Positions 1 through 7,104 of a DNA stretch of 64,000 nt are shown piece after piece. The notes under the pieces are model-generated. The model saw only the letters and a program-made list of their open reading frames with translations, had not been told where the DNA came from and did no database searches. A program made the position numbers and the translations under genes. Every line of letters starts with the position of its first letter. Position 1 is the stretch's first letter. Source of the stretch: Cohaesibacter celericrescens (GTDB lineage: Bacteria > Pseudomonadota > Alphaproteobacteria > Rhizobiales > Cohaesibacteraceae). The stretch covers positions 1 through 64,000 of the forward strand of contig NZ_PKUQ01000013.1 in the NCBI RefSeq assembly GCF_002866925.1, in the 5' to 3' direction.

Positions 1-32
1 CGAAGATGTTGGTCCTCTTTGGTCAGGTTCAT
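1..32 (-). CDS. Possible 5' end of a leftward gene, cut by the window edge
   Basis: Only an ATG (minus strand, at 32) and ten codons are visible, reading MNLTKEDQHL and continuing off the window. The frame is open upstream to about position 81 without another start. There is no good ribosome binding site close to the ATG; the GGAGG-like stretch lies more than 20 nt upstream. It cannot be identified and may not be a gene. Confidence 0.25.
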   Translation of the reverse strand, partial: MNLTKEDQHL

Positions 33-293
33 GTTTGTCTGACGGCGCCGTTTACCCCATCCACTCCTCCGACCGAAATGGTATCAGTCCCTCTATTCCC
101 AGAAGGTTTCAGATTTTTGACTTGCAATGCGGTCATTGCTTTAACGCGCTTAGGTATCTATTTATCCCTTATATCCTTCGAACCTACCCCCTATAAATAT
201 GGGATCTGGTGAGTTTGAGAGCATTGAGGTGAGATGCCTTGATAAGATATAACCAATTGAAATAATTGTCTAAAACATACGTATTGAGTTTGG

Positions 294-355
294 TTGACAG
301 TGAATGATATTTCGTGTGATAACCGTTTATGGATGGTATAGCTCCGACCATCCAT
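294..355 (+). promoter_or_regulatory. Candidate promoter and leader hairpin of the complex I accessory gene
   Basis: A perfect -35 hexamer TTGACA at 294-299 is followed after 18 nt by GATAAC at 318-323, a plausible -10. Just downstream, ATGGATGG (329-336) and CCATCCAT (348-355) form a perfect 8-bp stem with an 11-nt loop in what would be the 5' leader. The next gene starts at 403. The stretch from 33 to 290 shows nothing else I can support. Confidence 0.45.
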
Positions 356-402
356 CAGAAAGCGGTTTTGTTTTTTTGCCAAATCGCAAGGGAAAGAAAA
401 CC

Positions 403-714
403 ATGCTCAAAGCACGCATTTATCAACCCGCTAGAAATGCAATGCAGTCCGGACTCGCCAAAACCCACCGTTGGCATTTGAAGTTCGAGCCGTCGGCCTC
501 CAGAACCATTGAACCTTTAATGGGGCACACGAGCTCATCCGATACTAGGCAGCAGCTGGATTTGAACTTTGATAGCAAGCAAGATGCTATAGCTTATGCA
601 GAGCGCCATCATATTGACTATCAAGTCATGGAGCCTAAACAAAAGAAACGCAGAATTGTCGCCTATGCGGATAATTTCGCTACTAAACGTGTGGATGGAA
701 ACTGGACACACTAG
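403..714 (+). CDS. NADH dehydrogenase (complex I) accessory subunit, NDUFS4-like
   Basis: A 103-residue protein beginning MLKARIYQPAR and containing the W-x-L-x-F core and acidic/basic C-terminal half typical of the ETC complex I conserved-region family, the bacterial relatives of mitochondrial NDUFS4 (18 kDa subunit). In alphaproteobacteria this peripheral subunit sits on the NADH-oxidising arm of respiratory complex I at the inner membrane face. The ATG at 403 is chosen over an upstream in-frame ATG at 304 because AAGGGAAAG lies at a proper distance before it and the family starts here. The gene is followed by the tRNA-Arg locus that the prophage split. Recognition is from sequence pattern; no search was run. 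Confidence 0.85.
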   Translation: MLKARIYQPARNAMQSGLAKTHRWHLKFEPSASRTIEPLMGHTSSSDTRQQLDLNFDSKQDAIAYAERHHIDYQVMEPKQKKRRIVAYADNFATKRVDGNWTH

Positions 715-761
715 TGCGTTTACCCCAAGACAATGTATACAGCCAGAGCAATTCATAAATC

Positions 762-802
762 TGGCCCCTTAGCTCAGTTGGATAGAGCAGCTGACTTCTA
801 AT
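762..802 (+). other. attL: orphaned 5' half of tRNA-Arg(UCU)
   Basis: These 41 bases are identical to 37672-37712. They hold the acceptor 5' strand, D arm, and anticodon stem-loop up to the first base after the loop, then diverge at 803. This is the chromosomal 5' half of the tRNA gene, cut off from its 3' half by the prophage. It should still carry the original host tRNA promoter, so a truncated tRNA transcript may be read into the prophage. It cannot form a tRNA. Confidence 0.85.
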
Positions 803-830
803 GTACATGGATTACTATATATTTCATGGA

Positions 831-904
831 CTTACGGGGATCCCCGTGAGACTTCGAGGCAATTGAAGCTAAAGTCTCATAGTTAGCTGCCTTGCTGAGT
901 CTCG
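831..904. promoter_or_regulatory. Left attachment arm: palindrome and GTCTC-type repeats
   Basis: Next to attL lies a 20-bp near-perfect palindrome (831-850) centred on ACGGGGATCCCCGT. It is followed by GAGAC (848-852), AAAGTCTCAT (871-880) and GAGTCTC (897-903); the first two form a 7-bp stem. The 10-mer AAAGTCTCAT occurs again at 37586-37595 next to the other end. Short repeats on both arms of an attachment site are what arm-type integrase or excisionase binding sites look like; that role is inferred. Confidence 0.5.
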
Positions 905-1074
905 AATTTTTCAATCGACTCGCAAACCATTGAAACCTGCATTTCCAAAGAATTATGCAGAGCGTGAAACGCAGGTGTCAATCTTATGTTTGTTGGATAT
1001 GTATCCAATAGGGTCAAGGCAAAAACCACGCCTTGGATATTTGCGAGTTGCTCTGCAATTTTGTTGGTCATCAT
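883..1074 (-). CDS. Small hypothetical phage protein
   Basis: A 63-residue open frame between attL and the integrase, rich in helix-forming residues and without recognisable motifs. A GGATGG stretch lies about 10 nt before the ATG. It overlaps the putative arm-type repeat at 897-903, which weakens the case a little. Position would fit a small recombination accessory or regulatory protein, but nothing in the sequence shows that. The interval 1075-1205 holds nothing I can identify. Confidence 0.35.
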   Translation of the reverse strand: MMTNKIAEQLANIQGVVFALTLLDTYPTNIRLTPAFHALHNSLEMQVSMVCESIEKFETQQGS

Positions 1075-1205
1075 CTATATTTTCCATCCATCCAGTTTAT
1101 TCGATTGCATAGATAATTTAGACAACTTTGAACAAAATAAAAGTAGAAATCAAAACGCTGGTTTAATATAACTTATTGTATTTATTAAACATTTCTGTAC
1201 GAACC

Positions 1206-2402
1206 CTACAATCCACCATTTTTGACCAAATAGCTCGATAGTTTTTTTAGAGCTTGGGACGCCTGTTCCGGTGTTTGGGCCAGATAGTGCTTGAGGATCT
1301 TATGAATGTTCTCGACCGAGTGCCCCGTAATGGAAGCAATCTGGGGAAGGGTGCAACCGGCATCTGCCAGCCATGTCACAGCGGTATCACGCAAATCCTG
1401 ATCCCTGAACCCCTCCAGACTTGGCATCGTCTCCGTAGCCTTGTCACAGACCTTTCTGAATGCCTTGCGATATCGATCCCCATCATCGCCACGTTCCCAA
1501 CAACACCCGCCTTTTTCGTCGATCAACAGAGTGGAAAGCGTTTGTTGATGTCTGTTGCGTCTGGCCTTTGCGGCCAGCAGCCGATCCGCCAGAGGCTTGA
1601 TTTCGGGTATCTGGACAATGGCGCCGGTTTTTGACTGTTTGAATATCATCAATCCATCAGCCATTTTTTCGAGTTTGAACAACAAACGATCGTTCTGGCG
1701 TTGTCCCGAGCAGATACCAAGCATAATTGCGTCGCCCACATCTGGACGGCCTTCTTTGTCTGCGGTGGCAATGAGGTGCTTCATTTCAGCGATGCTGCCA
1801 ACGCGTAACCGTGGCAACGGAGTGGTCATGCGCAGAGCAGTCCATGGATTGTTTGAAACCAGTCCCATTTCCCGTTTGGCCCATCCCCAAGCCGGACGAA
1901 GGGTGCTGACAATGGCCTTTGACATAGACACACCTTTTTCACTGCGAAGCTTTTTATAGATGCCGTTGGCCATTACATCGGTGATCGAAGCAGCCGGCGC
2001 TGTCCAAAGCTCTTCATCGAAGGCCTGAAAAGCGCGCATGTTGTAGTCGTACCCCCTTAAAGTTCTTAATGAAGGTTTTCCGGTCAGCTTGTTCTCGGAG
2101 CGTCGTTCCGTGTGCCATTTAACAAGAAGCTCGCCAACACAGATGTAGCCCTTCACCGCATGGTTCTTGGGCTTTTTCTTTGGGCCGGTTTGCTTCAGTG
2201 TGATCTGTTGCCGGCGTAAGTTGACCTTCTCGCCAAACTTCTTTGACCAGCTGATGGTTTCATTCAGATCGAGCCAAGTGCCGTCTGGATGCTTGAGATC
2301 CTCGCCCTTATAGCCGAGCGCACGCAGCGCCTTGCCAGGAACGAAACGAGGTCGTCCGGAGCGCCAAACGACATATTGAATTTTGATCGATACTTTGGCC
2401 AT
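1206..2402 (-). CDS. int: Tyrosine-type phage integrase
   Basis: A 398-residue tyrosine recombinase that should catalyse integration and excision of the prophage at tRNA-Arg. An N-terminal arm/core-binding region is followed by the catalytic domain: first arginine in CSGQRQND, lysine in FKQSKTG, then DLRDTA, ITGHS, and the nucleophile in KHYLAQ near the C-terminus. The usual HxxR box reads QDLR, a substitution seen in many alphaproteobacterial phage integrases. The start at 2402 (MAKVS) is preferred to the in-frame ATG at 2432 because the upstream codons look unlike the family and TAGGTAAAATC precedes the later ATG. It is transcribed toward attL, the standard arrangement. Nothing else is visible between 2403 and 2595. 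Confidence 0.95.
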   Translation of the reverse strand: MAKVSIKIQYVVWRSGRPRFVPGKALRALGYKGEDLKHPDGTWLDLNETISWSKKFGEKVNLRRQQITLKQTGPKKKPKNHAVKGYICVGELLVKWHTERRSENKLTGKPSLRTLRGYDYNMRAFQAFDEELWTAPAASITDVMANGIYKKLRSEKGVSMSKAIVSTLRPAWGWAKREMGLVSNNPWTALRMTTPLPRLRVGSIAEMKHLIATADKEGRPDVGDAIMLGICSGQRQNDRLLFKLEKMADGLMIFKQSKTGAIVQIPEIKPLADRLLAAKARRNRHQQTLSTLLIDEKGGCCWERGDDGDRYRKAFRKVCDKATETMPSLEGFRDQDLRDTAVTWLADAGCTLPQIASITGHSVENIHKILKHYLAQTPEQASQALKKLSSYLVKNGGL

Positions 2403-2595
2403 GATTTTACCTATAGGCCGATGGATTGGCATTTCTGCGTGACATCATCCTGTGTCGTGCGGACAGTCAGGGCGTGAGGATAGGCACACCTTGACTGTCG
2501 CTTGCCAATGCGTTCTCGGGCAATAATAAAGCTATATCGTGCGTGTGGGGGGGAGCTTGTGCTTGATTGCTGTTGTTGCAGACAGTCCTGTCAGC

Positions 2596-2982
2596 CTAAT
2601 CTGCGGCGGCTGAAGTCGATTTGATCACAGTGTCGGCCAATTCGATGATGAGCTTTTGTTGGGAGCTGGTGGCACGAGTGAATATGCGCAAAAGACGAAG
2701 ACCATCTTTGGATTGAAAGAACTGTTCTGGTTCGATATCGACCCTTTCGCCTTGCTCTATGCCTTTAAAAAACCAAGCAACCGGCACGTTTAAAGTGCGT
2801 GATATATCGATCAGCTTGGATGCGCTGATGCGGTTGCTTCCTTTTTCATACTTCTGGATTTGTTGGAAGGAAATGCCAAGCTGATCACCCAGCTTCTCTT
2901 GGCTGATGTTGCTCAATTGGCGTGCAATGCGTACGCGTGAACCAACGTAGATGTCATTTTCATTTGAAGATTTGGGTGTCAT
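2596..2982 (-). CDS. XRE-family helix-turn-helix regulator
   Basis: A 128-residue DNA-binding protein. Residues about 10-70 form a Cro/CI-type helix-turn-helix, with GSRVRIARQ, SQEKLGDQLGIS and QIQKYEKGSNRIS spanning the helices, followed by a short acidic/aromatic tail (WFFKGIEQGE). This is the common alphaproteobacterial single-domain XRE type. The start at 2982 is supported by AGAAGGA nine bases upstream; the longer frame to 3066 lacks a ribosome site. It lies between the integrase and the leftward operator region, so it may control integration or excision genes. It is distinct from the putative lysogeny repressor at 4205-4600. Confidence 0.85.
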   Translation of the reverse strand: MTPKSSNENDIYVGSRVRIARQLSNISQEKLGDQLGISFQQIQKYEKGSNRISASKLIDISRTLNVPVAWFFKGIEQGERVDIEPEQFFQSKDGLRLLRIFTRATSSQQKLIIELADTVIKSTSAAAD

Positions 2983-3146
2983 TGTGATTAATCCTTCTCT
3001 GGTTCGGGAGCGCATATTGAATAACTGTTTAGAGTCTATCATTTCAATGCTTTCACTAAAAATCATAATGAGAAGAACTGCAGTCTGTGAACTTGTAAGA
3101 AACGAACGCTATGGTTCCATTCATTTTGCAGACTGAGATGTCCTTC

Positions 3147-3413
3147 CTATTTTGGTTGGTCGGCTGGCGGCTCAATGCGATAGAAGGTCGCCTTGATCAC
3201 TTCGGCCAGTATGTCGTTGATGGTGATGATGGCTTTGGCTTCACTGGAATGGTGAAACTCAAGGTTTCTGCCATCGCTAAAGACCTTGACCACACCACCA
3301 ACTTCATCGGTGATGTTTGTCACATGCTCTAGCAGTGAGAAGCGCTTGCGCGTGTCGTCGCCCAATGTTGGATAGAAGGTGACGGGCAGATTGGCGGGAA
3401 GGACCATTTTCAT
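3147..3413 (-). CDS. Hypothetical phage protein
   Basis: An 88-residue protein, mixed alpha/beta in appearance, without a motif I recognise. Its ATG overlaps the stop of the upstream gene by four bases (ATGA at 3410-3413), so the two are translationally coupled and transcribed from the leftward promoter at 3748-3776. Function unknown; location suggests an early leftward gene, possibly related to excision. Confidence 0.6.
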   Translation of the reverse strand: MKMVLPANLPVTFYPTLGDDTRKRFSLLEHVTNITDEVGGVVKVFSDGRNLEFHHSSEAKAIITINDILAEVIKATFYRIEPPADQPK

Positions 3414-3724
3414 GCTTCAATTCCGCCATAACGGGCAGCCAGATCGGCTGCAATATCGGGAATGGGAAGATCTTGGTCTTCCCGCTCTTGCGGATCGCCG
3501 ATGAGAATACGGTTCATCATGTCGAGATTGCCGCTGGCCTTTATCCAGGCAATAACGGCAGGGCGCGACCAGCGGAGGATGCCCGGAAGCCTTTTGGGGA
3601 AGTGGTTGTCTTCAAGCTTTGCCCGAGCGTGGTCAAAAGCGCTTTCTTTCACGTCCAGCAGTGAGACCAGCTGCTGACGGTTTAGTGTCATAGAATGGGT
3701 CTGAATGAGGGTCATAATCATCAA
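3410..3724 (-). CDS. Small DNA-binding protein, possible excisionase
   Basis: A 104-residue protein. Residues about 13-60 (LNRQQLVSLLDVKES to RWSRPAVIAWIKASG) resemble the winged helix of MerR/AlpA/Xis-type proteins: a helix-turn-helix, a short wing with P-x-x-L-P-G-x-L-R-W, then a helix. It is the first gene after an operator-controlled leftward promoter, the lambda-PL-like position, and runs toward the integrase. This makes an excisionase or integrase-directing factor the best guess; a plain regulator is the alternative. The true start could be the ATG at 3718 instead of 3724. Confidence 0.6.
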   Translation of the reverse strand: MMIMTLIQTHSMTLNRQQLVSLLDVKESAFDHARAKLEDNHFPKRLPGILRWSRPAVIAWIKASGNLDMMNRILIGDPQEREDQDLPIPDIAADLAARYGGIEA

Positions 3725-3747
3725 TCCGTTGGTGAATGATGACTGTT

Positions 3748-3800
3748 AATATCCAATTTGGAAATGCACTTGTCAAACTAATTGTTTCCAAATTGGAAAA
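3748..3800 (-). promoter_or_regulatory. Leftward early promoter with two repressor operators
   Basis: On the minus strand TTGACA (3776-3771) is followed after 17 nt by GATATT (3753-3748), pointing at the gene starting at 3724. The sequence TCCAATTTGGAAA (3753-3765) fills the spacer and a second copy TTTCCAAATTGGAAA (3786-3800) lies just upstream. The consensus TTCCAAWTTGGAA is a palindrome and recurs at 4572-4586 and 4605-4620 in the repressor region. A repressor bound in the spacer would block this promoter, giving a lambda-PL-like switch. Confidence 0.7.
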
Positions 3801-4175
3801 TTAATCAAACCAAGATTGTACAATTTTCAGACTGCCACGAAAAAAATCCATAGAAACGCTCGACTCGCCGATTTCGAAGCCTTTAGAATTTCGGCACTTT
3901 TCATCTGGAGTATAGTCTTTGGGTACATCGGTTTTTTCGACGACTTCCGCTCCAGGCATAAGCCTTAAATCTTGATCCCTAAGGGGCTTGTTATGGCGGA
4001 ACTGTAGGTATAACGGTAAAGCATTTCGCTGAAATATGCATTCTGGAGTGGCATAGGTGCCCGTCATATGGGAAACAACAACAGGTCCGTCATACATCTG
4101 AATGGTTTTAATACCGAACCCCAAAAACAACATAACTGCTATAATCGAGATTGCCTTAACAATATAGCTTTTCAT
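3801..4175 (-). CDS. Membrane-anchored hypothetical protein beside the repressor
   Basis: A 124-residue protein with one N-terminal hydrophobic segment (residues about 6-24, ISIIAVMLFLGFGI) and a soluble remainder with two cysteines, probably exposed to the periplasm. It starts 29 bases after the repressor gene ends and is in the same direction, so it is likely co-transcribed with it and expressed in the lysogen. Membrane proteins in this position often act in superinfection exclusion; that is inference only. Its base composition is more AT-rich than the replication genes. Confidence 0.55.
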   Translation of the reverse strand: MKSYIVKAISIIAVMLFLGFGIKTIQMYDGPVVVSHMTGTYATPECIFQRNALPLYLQFRHNKPLRDQDLRLMPGAEVVEKTDVPKDYTPDEKCRNSKGFEIGESSVSMDFFRGSLKIVQSWFD

Positions 4176-4204
4176 CGTTTAATTTTCCGATATTGCAAGC
4201 AATT

Positions 4205-4600
4205 TCAGCTATCTAGCACATCAATCAAATTTAAAATCTTCGCTAGTTGTTCTTTGGATTTTCCGGAAAGCTTAGAATGCAATTCGTCAAGCATCCCGTT
4301 CTCTTCGGGTGGTCCCGATAAGAGATCGGCTGGACTGCAATTGAGGACTTCCGCGCATGCTTCTAAAAACGGCTGATTGTATGGCCTAGTTCCAAGTTCC
4401 ATTCGAGAAATAGTACCTTTTGTACTGTCAATAGCATTGGCCAGCTCGTCTTGGTTTAGTCCGCGGTGCTTACGCCACTCGCGGAGATACCAACGACTAA
4501 GCTGCCCAGACGTTTTCCCGAATCTTTCTACCATAAGTGTAATAATGATCTTTCTGTAGAATTCAGTCGTCGGCCAATTTGGAAACTTAAGGATTGACAT
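4205..4600 (-). CDS. CI-like phage repressor (XRE helix-turn-helix)
   Basis: A 131-residue regulator with a helix-turn-helix at residues about 40-95 (LREWRKHRGLNQDELANAID, SRMELGTRPYN) and a short acidic C-terminus without a LexA-type peptidase, so induction would not be by RecA-stimulated self-cleavage. It is the best candidate for the lysogeny repressor: it is divergent from a Cro-like gene and surrounded by four copies of one operator. The ATG at 4600 has GGAAA eight bases upstream; a TTG at 4612 is also in frame. A later ATG at 4534 is possible, in which case the operator at 4572-4586 falls in the leader instead of the coding sequence. Confidence 0.75.
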   Translation of the reverse strand: MSILKFPNWPTTEFYRKIIITLMVERFGKTSGQLSRWYLREWRKHRGLNQDELANAIDSTKGTISRMELGTRPYNQPFLEACAEVLNCSPADLLSGPPEENGMLDELHSKLSGKSKEQLAKILNLIDVLDS

Positions 4601-4622
4601 TAAAGTTTCCAAAATGGATATT
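4572..4622 (+). promoter_or_regulatory. Rightward early promoter with operators
   Basis: TTGACA at 4594-4599 is followed after 17 nt by GATATT at 4617-4622, the same hexamers and spacing as the leftward promoter. The operator GTTTCCAAAATGGATA (4605-4620) fills the spacer, and GGCCAATTTGGAAAC (4572-4586) lies upstream inside the repressor gene. Transcription should start near 4629, at or next to the ATG of the Cro-like gene. Confidence 0.7.
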
Positions 4623-4648
4623 GTAAATATGGCAAATCACCCACTCAA
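4620..4648 (-). promoter_or_regulatory. Candidate repressor promoter
   Basis: On the minus strand TTGAGT (4648-4643) and TACAAT (4625-4620) are 17 nt apart. A start near 4613 would leave a 13-base leader containing GGAAA before the repressor ATG at 4600. It overlaps the rightward promoter region and the operator at 4605-4620, so the repressor could control its own synthesis. An alternative pair, TTTACA and TTTAAT (4628-4599), overlaps the ATG and would require the later start at 4534. Confidence 0.45.
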
Positions 4649-4838
4649 AGATTGGCGCTTAACGCGCGGTTGGACGCAAACCCAATTGGGCCACCGGATT
4701 GGCGTGACCAAAGGAGCGGTTTGCAAATATGAACAGGGTCGCCCACCCGAATGGGGTGTGATGACCAAGCTGGTGGAAGTCACCGCTGGCACAGTAACTC
4801 CTAACGACTGGCTGCCTGATCAAGAGGCGGCACAATGA
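4629..4838 (+). CDS. Cro-like helix-turn-helix protein
   Basis: A 69-residue protein that is almost entirely a helix-turn-helix domain (LKDWRLTRGWTQTQLGHRIGV, then TKGAVCKYEQG), the size of phage Cro proteins. It is the first gene of the rightward early operon and divergent from the repressor. An in-frame ATG at 4614 lies inside the promoter, upstream of the predicted transcription start, so it cannot be used; the ATG at 4629 coincides with the predicted start and has no ribosome binding site, implying a leaderless message. Likely role: repress the lysogeny genes at the switch to lytic growth. Confidence 0.75.
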   Translation: MANHPLKDWRLTRGWTQTQLGHRIGVTKGAVCKYEQGRPPEWGVMTKLVEVTAGTVTPNDWLPDQEAAQ

Positions 4839-5272
4839 AGTATCCCACCTTCATACGGCGCAGATCTGCGATCAAGGACACGCTGCTTTGTGCCCATGAT
4901 GCGATCTTGCGGGATCGGCTTGCTGACTTCTTGCGTGACCAACACCCAACCAACACAGCCAAGGAAGTGGCACGGAAAGCTCGGATACCGCACAGGACAG
5001 TGGAGAGATGGTTGTCTGGCCTTTCTTCGCCACGGCTGGAGCATTTCATATCCCTTCTGCACGCTTATGGTCCGGCACTTTTGCAAGCTGCCATGGATGA
5101 CGCCAGCATTCGGGACATGAACCGGATGGGGTTTGACTGGGTGGAGCGCTTACGCACGGCCGAAGACCAAGACGCAGCAAAAGCGGACCTGAAAAGGGTG
5201 GCTGATGCCCTGAAGGCGCTGACCAATGCCAGACCCAACAATCGGCCCGTCAGTGAAAATGAGGGACGATAA
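4835..5272 (+). CDS. Phage helix-turn-helix regulator
   Basis: A 145-residue protein overlapping the Cro-like gene by four bases (ATGA), with GAGGCGG before its ATG. Residues about 40-65 (AKEVARKARIPHRTVERWLSG) form a helix-turn-helix in which TVERW resembles a recognition helix. The C-terminal part is helical and charged. Second gene of the early operon, the position of CII-type activators or replication regulators in other temperate phages; the actual role is unknown. Confidence 0.65.
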   Translation: MKYPTFIRRRSAIKDTLLCAHDAILRDRLADFLRDQHPTNTAKEVARKARIPHRTVERWLSGLSSPRLEHFISLLHAYGPALLQAAMDDASIRDMNRMGFDWVERLRTAEDQDAAKADLKRVADALKALTNARPNNRPVSENEGR

Positions 5273-6009
5273 TGCGGTACAGCGAAAAAACACCCTCATT
5301 TCGGCGATGCAAAAAGACCGGTCTTTTGTCAACCGCTGGTGCACATAGTGCGTCAAACGACCCGCTTGTCCACAAAATGCAGAAAATAATTAGCGATTGT
5401 GCAAAAGGGGGCTTTTCGTTGGCCGAGGTGAGCCGCCTGTCCGGTGTTCGTGATCGGCAATGGCGGCGATGGCAATCCGGCCAAGCCATACCGCGCCCTT
5501 CCAACCTGCGGCGCATGGAAAAGGCAATTGTGCGCCTATGTCATGAGCGCGACCGGACCATAAAAGGGGAAGCGGTTTTGTCTCCCGTTGCCTATCGCAT
5601 GGTTTTGATCACTTTGGCCGACAAGGCGGGGGTGAATGTGGCTGCGGTTTTGGCCGACGATCCGCAAAGCCAAGACAAACAAAGCCCGATAAAAGCCGCT
5701 GCCAGCCTGTGCCGACAACGGGCGCTGTATTTAATCGTGACCGAATTAAATGTGCCTTTGGTGATTGCGGCTGGATTTGCCGGCATCACCAAACAGGCAG
5801 TTTCCAAATCCCTGCGCCAAATCGAAGAAAGCAGAGATGACCCGCACATCAATGCTCTGCTGGACAGCATGGCGGATCTTATTCACGGCACTTCGCGAAG
5901 CGTAGGCCTGACCATCCTCGAACCCATACAAAGCCATCAGCGGCAGGAGGCTTCTGTCAAGAAGCTCCGAGAGCCTGACCAATTCAAAAGGAATAACTCT
6001 CATGGGTAG
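5272..6009 (+). CDS. Two-domain regulator: helix-turn-helix plus DnaA C-terminal-like domain
   Basis: A 245-residue protein with two DNA-binding-like parts. The first (residues about 45-70, FSLAEVSRLSGVRDRQWRRW) is a helix-turn-helix resembling that of the preceding gene. The second (about 143-195, SLCRQRALYLIVTELNVPL, then GITKQAVSKSLRQIEESRDD) follows the pattern of DnaA domain IV-like proteins of alphaproteobacteria, where this helix-turn-helix binds DnaA-box-like DNA. There is no ATPase domain. It starts at the last base of the previous stop and overlaps the primase gene by eight bases. A role at the phage origin or as a replication regulator is plausible but inferred. Confidence 0.6.
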   Translation: MRYSEKTPSFRRCKKTGLLSTAGAHSASNDPLVHKMQKIISDCAKGGFSLAEVSRLSGVRDRQWRRWQSGQAIPRPSNLRRMEKAIVRLCHERDRTIKGEAVLSPVAYRMVLITLADKAGVNVAAVLADDPQSQDKQSPIKAAASLCRQRALYLIVTELNVPLVIAAGFAGITKQAVSKSLRQIEESRDDPHINALLDSMADLIHGTSRSVGLTILEPIQSHQRQEASVKKLREPDQFKRNNSHG

Positions 6010-7099
6010 TCGTCTCAAAGAGGTGAAAGTTGCGCTGCAAGATGATGTCTTGCGGCTGGTCAAAGAGCTGGTCCCGAACGGGAAAATCAACGGCAACAAT
6101 TATGCCGCCAAAAGTCCTGTGCGCCATGATCGCAAGGCAGGCAGCTTTGTGGTGTGGATCGGCGGCAACGCAAAAGGGGCCTTCAAGGACTATGCCTCGG
6201 AAGAAGACAAGGGCGATGTTCTGGGTCTGATCTGTCTTTGCAAAGGCCTAGATCGAAAGGAGGCTTTGGATTGGGCAGAAGATTGGTTAGGCTGGAGAAA
6301 TATGAGCAAAGCTGAAAAAGCCAAGCTCATGCGTGATGTGAAAAAGCGGGAGGCCAGCCAGAAAGAAGAAGATCTGGCGAACTACCGGCGGATGGTGGAC
6401 AGGGCGCGGCGGTCCTGGTCCACCACTTTGCCAATCAGTGGTACCGTGGGAGAGGCCTATTTTGCGTTTCGCGGGTTGCCACTGGACACCATCAAAAATC
6501 GAGCGCCCTTTTGCCGGTTTCTGCCTGATGTCGAATATTGGTATGAGGCCGACTATTCCTATGAAAATGGCAAGAAAACAAAGCTGAAGGCGGGGCCGAA
6601 GTTCCCCGCCATTGTGTCGGCTATGCGCGACATCGAGGGCGGTTTGCAGGCTTTGCATTACACCTTCATTGCACCGGACGGGCAGGGCAAAGCGCCGGTC
6701 AAAGACCCCAGTAAAGCCAAGCTGATGTTTCCGCGCACGCAAGGGGCTGCGATCTGGCTGACGCGTGGGGAGGGGAATATGGACCCGATCACCATGGCCA
6801 AGGCGGGCAAATTTGCGCCTGTGATCATTGGTGAGGGCATCGAGGACGGATTGTCGGCTGCACTGGCTGTGCCTGAGGCGCGGGTGCTGGCGGCGGGATC
6901 CTTGCCCAACATGCTGCATATCCCGATGCATAAGGCCTTTGGTTCATTTGTTCTGCTGAAAGACAACGACTGGGGCAAGCCACAAGCGCAAGCACTGTTT
7001 GACAAATGCGTCCAGCGGCTGAAACGTGCCGGCTACCCGGTGAGCGTGGTCAGCTCGTCTTCGGGCAAGGATTTCAATGATTTGTTGAGGGGGGCGTGA
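6002..7099 (+). CDS. Phage primase with Toprim domain
   Basis: A 365-residue protein. The C-terminal third is a Toprim domain: E278 in IIGEGIEDG and the D-x-D pair D321/D323 in LLKDNDWG, the metal-binding residues of primases. The N-terminal 90 residues (SPVRHDRKAGSF, FKDYASEEDKGDVLGLI) match the CHC2-like primase region but contain no cysteine cluster for zinc. A charged helical linker lies between. With the helicase-like protein at 9359 it forms the DNA replication pair. It overlaps the upstream gene and closes the first early transcription unit. Confidence 0.8.
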   Translation: MGSRLKEVKVALQDDVLRLVKELVPNGKINGNNYAAKSPVRHDRKAGSFVVWIGGNAKGAFKDYASEEDKGDVLGLICLCKGLDRKEALDWAEDWLGWRNMSKAEKAKLMRDVKKREASQKEEDLANYRRMVDRARRSWSTTLPISGTVGEAYFAFRGLPLDTIKNRAPFCRFLPDVEYWYEADYSYENGKKTKLKAGPKFPAIVSAMRDIEGGLQALHYTFIAPDGQGKAPVKDPSKAKLMFPRTQGAAIWLTRGEGNMDPITMAKAGKFAPVIIGEGIEDGLSAALAVPEARVLAAGSLPNMLHIPMHKAFGSFVLLKDNDWGKPQAQALFDKCVQRLKRAGYPVSVVSSSSGKDFNDLLRGA

Positions 7100-7104
7100 T
7101 GGGG

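Noticed and set aside
1..212. Possible insertion-sequence remnant at the left window edge
   Set aside because: The short leftward frame has a basic stretch that recalled a transposase, but only ten codons after the ATG are visible and no inverted repeat is seen.
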